Below, piece after piece: positions 5,128 through 8,970 of a DNA stretch of 8,970 nucleotides. The DNA comes from JAYWXI01 sp036016955. GTDB lineage: Bacteria > Bacteroidota > Bacteroidia > Flavobacteriales > Weeksellaceae. Both the position numbers and the translations under genes were made by a program. A model generated the notes under the pieces. The model worked only from the letters and a program-made list of their open reading frames with translations, searched no databases and was not told the origin of the DNA. How positions within the stretch are numbered: position 1 is the stretch's first letter; every line of letters starts with the position of its first letter. The stretch covers positions 1-8,970 of the forward strand of contig NZ_JAYWXI010000031.1 in assembly GCF_036016955.1 (NCBI RefSeq), written 5' to 3'.

Positions 5128-5577
5128 TTATTTAATTTTCTGCAGATTATTTTCTTTAATGAATTTAAAAAAACTTGGTTCACCAATAGAGATAGAATAC
5201 TCAAACTTCTCATCATTTTTATTGGTCCAAGATATAATTTGAGTTTTCGTATCAATAAAAATAGTATCACCAATATGCATATCCCGTAGATTATTGTCAT
5301 ATACTTCTGCTCGATTTTTTTTAATGATGCAATAATAATTGTCTTGCTTTTGAGAGGGATCATAAAAATTAATATTTGTTTCTAATAAATTAAGCCCTAT
5401 AATCCCTCTTCCGTGGTAACCATTTCCAATATCTTTATTTATGTATGAAACAACTCCTTTCATCTTTAAACTATCTATTCCACCGAAGTCTCTCCATCCA
5501 ACATTATTTTCTGTTGATTTCTGATAATTACAAGCAAAAATTGACAAACAAAACAAAAGCATTATAAATTTACTCAT
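5128..5577 (-). CDS. Putative immunity lipoprotein imm2 (GDTI-like family)
   Basis: A 149-aa protein. I chose ATG 5577 because it yields a clean lipoprotein signal MSKFIMLLFCLSIFAC with cysteine at residue 16, and an 8-nt overlap with the end of CT2 (GATGAGTAA). A longer frame from 5610 only adds residues inside the toxin gene. The mature part reads FGGIDSLKMKGVVSYINKD, a Gly-rich turn GNGYHGRGIIG, and DMHIGDTIFIDTKTQIISW. The last aligns with VGDTIIKRKGELTFYI of imm9 and NDSIVKRKGEDSIYI of imm10. It has a lipid anchor where those have a TM helix. It is the probable cognate immunity protein of the glycine-rich tip CT2 and should reside in the periplasm or outer membrane. Confidence 0.74.
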   Translation of the reverse strand: MSKFIMLLFCLSIFACNYQKSTENNVGWRDFGGIDSLKMKGVVSYINKDIGNGYHGRGIIGLNLLETNINFYDPSQKQDNYYCIIKKNRAEVYDNNLRDMHIGDTIFIDTKTQIISWTNKNDEKFEYSISIGEPSFFKFIKENNLQKIK

Positions 5578-6226
5578 CTTTCTTACCTTGATTTTTTTTA
5601 ATTCTATCAATAGTATATTGGGTTGTAGCCTGTGGAATGGATGTACTTGGGAATAAATTAAGAGCCTTATCCATTAGCGTTCTGTCTTTAGTTTTAATAA
5701 CATTGTTTAACAAAATGGAATTAGATCCACCAATATATACAGAGCCTAAATTTCCGGATAGACCTACTCCAAGTGATGCGCCAACAGAAACCCCTTTCCA
5801 GTCACCTGAACTAAAAACAGATGCATTCCAGCCACCGCCAACAACGTCTTTCAAATCTTGAGAGAACCCAAAACCTGAAAAGTTAACTGGATCATAATTT
5901 GGCTTATTAGCAGTGTTATACATTATAAAGAAATTTGCCCCTATGCTCGCTCCAACTCCCGCTTGAAGCCCCATTGTTGCTCTCGCTTCTCCACCAACAT
6001 AGTGATAAAGATAACCTCCATAATCCTTATTCATATAATTTACAATAGATATTGTTCCTGCAAACTCACCACCTCCTGCAATTTTCCATCCTGCATTTAC
6101 CTCCATGGAATAACCAACTGCTAATCGTTGTAGATCAATATATTTAAAACCAAGATCCATAGTTTTACTTTGGTTAATGTTATAAGGAATGCTAAAATAA
6201 TAATCCTTATTACCAGCGGTTTCCAC
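5570..6226 (-). CDS. Glycine-rich RHS toxin tip CT2, out of frame with its core
   Basis: Open frame to 5570, 218 aa from a GTG at 6226. The same frame is open back to about 6290 and reads DGRSPLDIIIVGKNGNQIRV, typical of the start of a variable tip after an RHS core. The core ORF upstream (6265-7122) is in another frame, so an indel near 6285 separates head from tip. The domain is built of glycine-rich, alternating strands: YSMEVNAGWKIAGGGEFAG, ATMGLQAGVGASIGANFF, YDPVNFSGFGF, WKGVSVGASLGVGLSGNLG. It ends in a basic tail IDRIKKNQGKKDE. I would check it against the polymorphic toxin type 23 family, but cannot assign it. The pattern suggests a membrane-active beta structure, consistent with lipoprotein immunity imm2. 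Confidence 0.65.
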   Translation of the reverse strand: METAGNKDYYFSIPYNINQSKTMDLGFKYIDLQRLAVGYSMEVNAGWKIAGGGEFAGTISIVNYMNKDYGGYLYHYVGGEARATMGLQAGVGASIGANFFIMYNTANKPNYDPVNFSGFGFSQDLKDVVGGGWNASVFSSGDWKGVSVGASLGVGLSGNLGSVYIGGSNSILLNNVIKTKDRTLMDKALNLFPSTSIPQATTQYTIDRIKKNQGKKDE

Positions 6227-6264
6227 ACGTATTTGATTTCCATTTTTACCAACTATGATGATGT

Positions 6265-7122
6265 CTAACGGACTTCTTCCATCAGTATCGGATTATTATT
6301 AGTATAAGTATAAGGCGACATATTCGGATACTTCTCCGCCAAAGGGTCTACACCAAGCCATAAAGAAACCTTTGCATCATAGTACCTCGCTCCATAATAA
6401 TATAACCCTGTCTCACTATCTAACTCTTTGCCGTTAAATAAGTATGGCATTCTTCTACTCACTTTGTGTTCATCAAACAGCACCTCGCCAAAGGCGATGT
6501 ACTCTGTGTGCTGACTAATGTTACCGTCTTTGTCTGTAATGTAGCTACTACTGCCCAAATGGTCTGGGTGGTAATAATAAAGGTTGCGTTCTTCTATCCC
6601 GTTATCCTTAAATCCAAATCCGCCCTCTACCGTTTCGGGTTTCACTGGGTCACCGTATTGCACTGGAGGTCCCGGTACATCGCCCGGCTCATTAAATTTA
6701 GGCGGTCTTGGCCACCCTTCGGGCGGCTCTTGGTCTTGAGATATATCACTCCAGTCAATCGACGGATATTCTACACCTGTAAAGTCAGGTGTGCCGTATA
6801 TGCCGTGTTGCGTTGGCGGACCTGGCGGAATGTTTAATCCTTTGATGTATTGGTCTATGGCTTCCTGCACTTTTGCGGATTGTTTCACATAATCAATTCC
6901 TCCTGCATTTATACCAGACGGTTGATGAAATGTTCCCTCTCCCAGTTTGCTTACTATTCTTGAAATTCCCTCGAAGTAGTGTTTTGTGAATTTCCCTTTT
7001 TGCCATTTTGGCAGCCTTTTTTTATTGCGTACCGCTCCGTCATCGCTCCGTCGTGTCTCCGTCGTAGGTCCGACGAAACCCCGAAACGTATTTCTCTTTT
7101 TTATGACAGTTTGACAGTGCAT
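6265..7122 (-). CDS. Displaced RHS core (module M2), frameshifted at its end
   Basis: A 285-aa frame from ATG 7122. Residues 1-41 come from repeat copy A and a GC-rich tandem and are probably not real protein. From residue 42 (KGKFTKHYFEG) the sequence is nearly identical to M1. It runs through the Pro-rich stretch NIPPGPPTQHGIYGTPDF and EPGDVPGPPVQYGDP (about 97-160), the core motif YYHPDHLGSSSYITDKDGN (183-201), FDEHKVSRRMPYLFNGKE (216-233) and GLYYYGARYYD (239-249), to VDPLAEKYPNMSPYTYTNNN. It should continue into a D-P-D-G motif, but ends PILMEEVR because of an indel near 6285. The tip CT2 follows in another frame. It lacks the YD-repeat shell of a full RHS protein, so it is an orphan tip that probably needs recombination with a full gene to be expressed. 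Confidence 0.78.
   Translation of the reverse strand: MHCQTVIKKRNTFRGFVGPTTETRRSDDGAVRNKKRLPKWQKGKFTKHYFEGISRIVSKLGEGTFHQPSGINAGGIDYVKQSAKVQEAIDQYIKGLNIPPGPPTQHGIYGTPDFTGVEYPSIDWSDISQDQEPPEGWPRPPKFNEPGDVPGPPVQYGDPVKPETVEGGFGFKDNGIEERNLYYYHPDHLGSSSYITDKDGNISQHTEYIAFGEVLFDEHKVSRRMPYLFNGKELDSETGLYYYGARYYDAKVSLWLGVDPLAEKYPNMSPYTYTNNNPILMEEVR
7033..7076. repeat. GC-rich 11-bp tandem repeat
   Basis: Plus strand CGCTCCGTCAT, CGCTCCGTCGT, GTCTCCGTCGT and a degenerate AGGTCCGACGA follow each other with period 11. GC-rich against AT-rich flanks, it lies between junction repeat A and the first residues that match the RHS core, inside the nominal 5' end of the M2 frame, and supports reading that part as non-coding. 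Confidence 0.6.
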
Positions 7123-7162
7123 TTTTTAACGTTTTTACATCACTGATTTTGGTACACGACCC
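7070..7162 (-). repeat. Long junction repeat, copy A
   Basis: Aligns with copy B (951-1047): ACGAAACCCCGAAA, ATTTCTCTTTTT, a TGACAGTT/TGACAGTG direct repeat, an AT-rich spacer and the 24-bp core at 7138-7161. In this copy the core overlaps the imm1 coding end, so it supplies the last residues (VYQNQ) and the stop codon of imm1. Confidence 0.72.
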
Positions 7163-7553
7163 ACCAAAATATAATAAAAGAAAGAAAGCCTATAATTATA
7201 AATATAGTATACATTAACCTTTCTTGTACAGGAAACATCATAAATTCTTCTACATTACTGGGGTTATAATAAATTTCCACTTTATCTCCGATATTTAATT
7301 CTTTCTGTACTTTAAAATCACTTATGCCATCTATTTCATTTTTCTGAACATAATACCTTACTCTATACTCAAAATACACATCAGCTATTTCCCCCACAGA
7401 AATATCATAAATTTTCTTCTGCTTACTTGAAATAACACCAATGGTACGAATGTATTTTTTCATCTTTTTATTTAATCTCACAAGCATAATAATTCCTCCT
7501 ACAAAAAAAACTAATCCCACACATAACCAAATAAAAACCAACTCTTTTTCCAT
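7140..7553 (-). CDS. Two-TM putative immunity protein imm1, DUF3592-like
   Basis: A 137-aa protein. I prefer ATG 7553, one base after the RHS stop codon; an upstream TTG would lie inside the RHS gene. Topology: TM helix at about residues 5-26, a basic loop KKMKKYIRT, a strand-rich middle domain (TIGVISSKQKK, DVYFEYRVRYYV), the signature LNIGDKVEIYYNPSNVEEF at about 84-102, then a second TM helix (about 112-133). GV near the first helix followed by GDKVEVYYNPxNPEE is the pattern of the DUF3592 family, two-TM proteins of unknown function. The tight coupling to the M1 tip makes an immunity role for a membrane- or periplasm-active toxin the best guess. The last codons lie in repeat copy A. Confidence 0.75.
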   Translation of the reverse strand: MEKELVFIWLCVGLVFFVGGIIMLVRLNKKMKKYIRTIGVISSKQKKIYDISVGEIADVYFEYRVRYYVQKNEIDGISDFKVQKELNIGDKVEIYYNPSNVEEFMMFPVQERLMYTIFIIIGFLSFIIFWWVVYQNQ

Positions 7554-7554
7554 T

Positions 7555-8970
7555 CTATTTTTCAAATAACTGCGTTATATTAACACCTATAGATACTTTA
7601 ACTCCTACTTTTAATTCTGCTGCTATATCAGATTTAGAAAAAACATCAGATTTTGTTTTCAATTTTGTCGTACCACTCAAGGCACTCCACTCTCCCTTAT
7701 TATTTTGTATCAACCATGCCGACCCTGTTCCTTCAAACAAACTCATAAATTTTGCTTTACCTTCTACACTACCAAAAGTAAATTTATCAAAATCTGGAGA
7801 TTCTAATTTAATAATATTCTGTACATTAGAAAAATCAACTTTCGCTCCATCAAGTGATACTAAAAGATCCAAGCCTCCTTTTCCTCCTATTTTAGCCTCC
7901 CCTTTAATTTTAACAACATTCATTCCCACATCAATTCCTTTAGAAGATACACCTCCCTTAATTCCTGCTAACTCAAGATCCAACTTACCAACGGCATATT
8001 TTGTCGCCTTAAAACCTAATCCAATTCCCGCAGAAGCACCTACTTCAACATTAAACATATCTATAATCTTTTTGGATGCATATTTAATTTTTCTATCTAT
8101 TTCTGCACCTAAAGCATCAAATTGCCCTTGTAAATATCCCCCTACATCAAATTGCACCTGTTTTCCATTAGGGTCTATGTAAAGTATTGGATTTTGATAA
8201 GTATAAGAATAAGTAGCAAAGTTCATCGGGTTAAATACCCCTCCGTTATGTTCACCATCTATATAGTGCTCTATTTCCATTATTGGGTTGTATCCACTCA
8301 ATGGGTCTGTGCCAAGCCATAAAGAAACCCTCGCATCATAGTATCTTGCTCCATAATAATATAACCCCGTCTCGCTATCCAGCTCCTTACCATTAAACAA
8401 ATACGGCATTCTCCTACTCACTTTGTGCTCATCAAACAATACCTCACCAAATGCCATATATTCGGTATGCTGATTGATATTACCGTCCTTATCCGTGATA
8501 TACGAAGAACTTCCTAAATGGTCGGGGTGATAGAAATACAAGTTTTTCTCCTCTATCCCATTATCCACATAACCAAAGCCTCCTTTAACATTGTCAGGCT
8601 TTACGGGGTCGCCATACTGTACTGGCGGACCCGGCACATCGCCCGGTTCGTTAAATTTAGGCGGTCTTGGCCAACCTTCGGGTGGCTCTTGGTCTTGGCT
8701 AATGTCTGACCAATCTATACTTGGGTACTCTTGTCCTGTAAAGTCAGGTGTGCCGTATATGCCGTGTTGAGTAGGAGGACCTGGCGGAATGTTTAATCCT
8801 TTGATATATTGGTCTATGGCTTCCTGTATTTTCGCACTTTGTTTAATGTAGTCTATACTGCCAGCGGTTAGACCTGTCGGCTGATGAAAAGTACCTTCCC
8901 CTAACTTACTTACTATTCTTGAAGTTCCCTCGAAGTAATGCTTGGTAAATTTACCCTTATTAACCACAAA
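7555..8970 (-). CDS. RHS protein 3' end with intact toxin tip CT1 (module M1)
   Basis: The frame is open to the right edge, so the gene is 5'-truncated by the window. The GTG at 8967 is not a real start. The visible 470 residues contain a linker KGKFTKHYFEGTSRIVSKLG (5-24), a Pro-rich stretch (60-121), the RHS core YHPDHLGSS (146-154), HTEYMAFGEVLFDEHKVSRR (167-186), FNGKELDSETGLYYYGARYYD (191-211), WLGTDPL (217-223) and the border motif DPNG (265-268). The variable tip (269-470) starts VQFDVGGYLQGQFD, has one amphipathic stretch (IDRKIKYASKKIIDMF), then glycine-rich alternating strands (VEVGASAGIGLGFKATK, VVKIKGEAKIGGKGGLDL, LKVGVKVSIGVNI). No enzyme motif is visible. This is the only module here with an unbroken core-to-tip frame. 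It probably acts on the envelope, given imm1. Confidence 0.85.
   Translation of the reverse strand, partial: FVVNKGKFTKHYFEGTSRIVSKLGEGTFHQPTGLTAGSIDYIKQSAKIQEAIDQYIKGLNIPPGPPTQHGIYGTPDFTGQEYPSIDWSDISQDQEPPEGWPRPPKFNEPGDVPGPPVQYGDPVKPDNVKGGFGYVDNGIEEKNLYFYHPDHLGSSSYITDKDGNINQHTEYMAFGEVLFDEHKVSRRMPYLFNGKELDSETGLYYYGARYYDARVSLWLGTDPLSGYNPIMEIEHYIDGEHNGGVFNPMNFATYSYTYQNPILYIDPNGKQVQFDVGGYLQGQFDALGAEIDRKIKYASKKIIDMFNVEVGASAGIGLGFKATKYAVGKLDLELAGIKGGVSSKGIDVGMNVVKIKGEAKIGGKGGLDLLVSLDGAKVDFSNVQNIIKLESPDFDKFTFGSVEGKAKFMSLFEGTGSAWLIQNNKGEWSALSGTTKLKTKSDVFSKSDIAAELKVGVKVSIGVNITQLFEK

Noticed and set aside
5000..5130. Rho-independent terminators between modules
   Set aside because: No convincing GC-rich stem followed by a T-run was found on the minus strand in the short intergenic gaps.
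5070..5363. Minus-strand hydrophobic frame of 97 aa
   Set aside because: It overlaps imm2 in another frame; imm2 has a proper lipoprotein signal, a good start and paralogues.
6466..6837. Plus-strand open frame of 123 aa, with a similar one at 8518-8709
   Set aside because: Both are antisense shadows of the RHS core. They resemble each other only because the core is duplicated.
7066..7122. The first 41 residues of the M2 frame as a true protein N-terminus
   Set aside because: They are encoded by repeat A and the 11-bp tandem and have no counterpart in the M1 protein; probably fortuitous read-through.
324..7161. CRISPR-like reading of the repeated 24-bp motif
   Set aside because: Copies are hundreds to thousands of bases apart, with genes between them; no spacer regularity and no cas genes.
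951..7162. Insertion-sequence or integron explanation for the junction repeats
   Set aside because: No transposase or integrase frame, no terminal inverted repeats or target duplications, and no palindromic attC-like folding noticed.

Overview
The window looks like Bacteroidota DNA, most likely from a flavobacterium-type organism. The inference rests on AT-rich sequence, many short lipoproteins with a [L/I/F]-x-S-C lipobox, and the RHS repeat-associated core (YHPDHLGSS, FNGKELDSETGLYYYGARYYD, DPLAEKYPN) in the form common in that group. I cannot name the genus. Every gene I can support lies on the minus strand, so the locus reads from 8970 down to 1. No tRNA, rRNA, CRISPR array, transposase or integrase was seen.

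The whole window is an RHS polymorphic-toxin tip array. At the right edge is the 3' end of an RHS gene with an intact variable C-terminal domain (M1, 8970-7555), followed by a two-TM immunity candidate (7553-7140). Downstream come about ten displaced modules. Each has, in order, a piece of RHS core and/or toxin C-terminus (CT), an immunity-like gene, and usually a short repeat. M2 (7122-5128) keeps about 240 aa of core but is frameshifted before its glycine-rich CT. M3 to M9 (about 5032-1062) are reduced to toxin tails of about 13 to 70 codons, each attached to a complete immunity-like gene. M10 (985-353) is a short CT broken at an A7 run. M11 (300 to 1) is another RHS core fragment that leaves the window at the left edge.

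The ten immunity-like genes are all predicted to enter the cell envelope: six lipoproteins, two single-TM proteins, one two-TM protein and one small hydrophobic protein. This suggests that the toxins act on the membrane or in the periplasm. Toxin ends and immunity starts overlap or nearly touch (8, 11 or 32 nt overlap, or 1-41 nt gaps), even where the toxin is only a relic. The immunity genes therefore seem to be what is retained.

The most striking structure outside the genes is a 24-bp repeat that recurs five times at or just after immunity-gene stop codons (324, 1024, 1527, 5065, 7138). Two copies extend to more than 90 bp and one to about 56 bp. A second 72-bp repeat occupies the same position after two other immunity genes (3063 and 3739). 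These repeats punctuate the modules and are plausible sites of tip capture. No function is assigned to any toxin domain from recognised catalytic residues. All toxin and immunity roles are inferred from layout.
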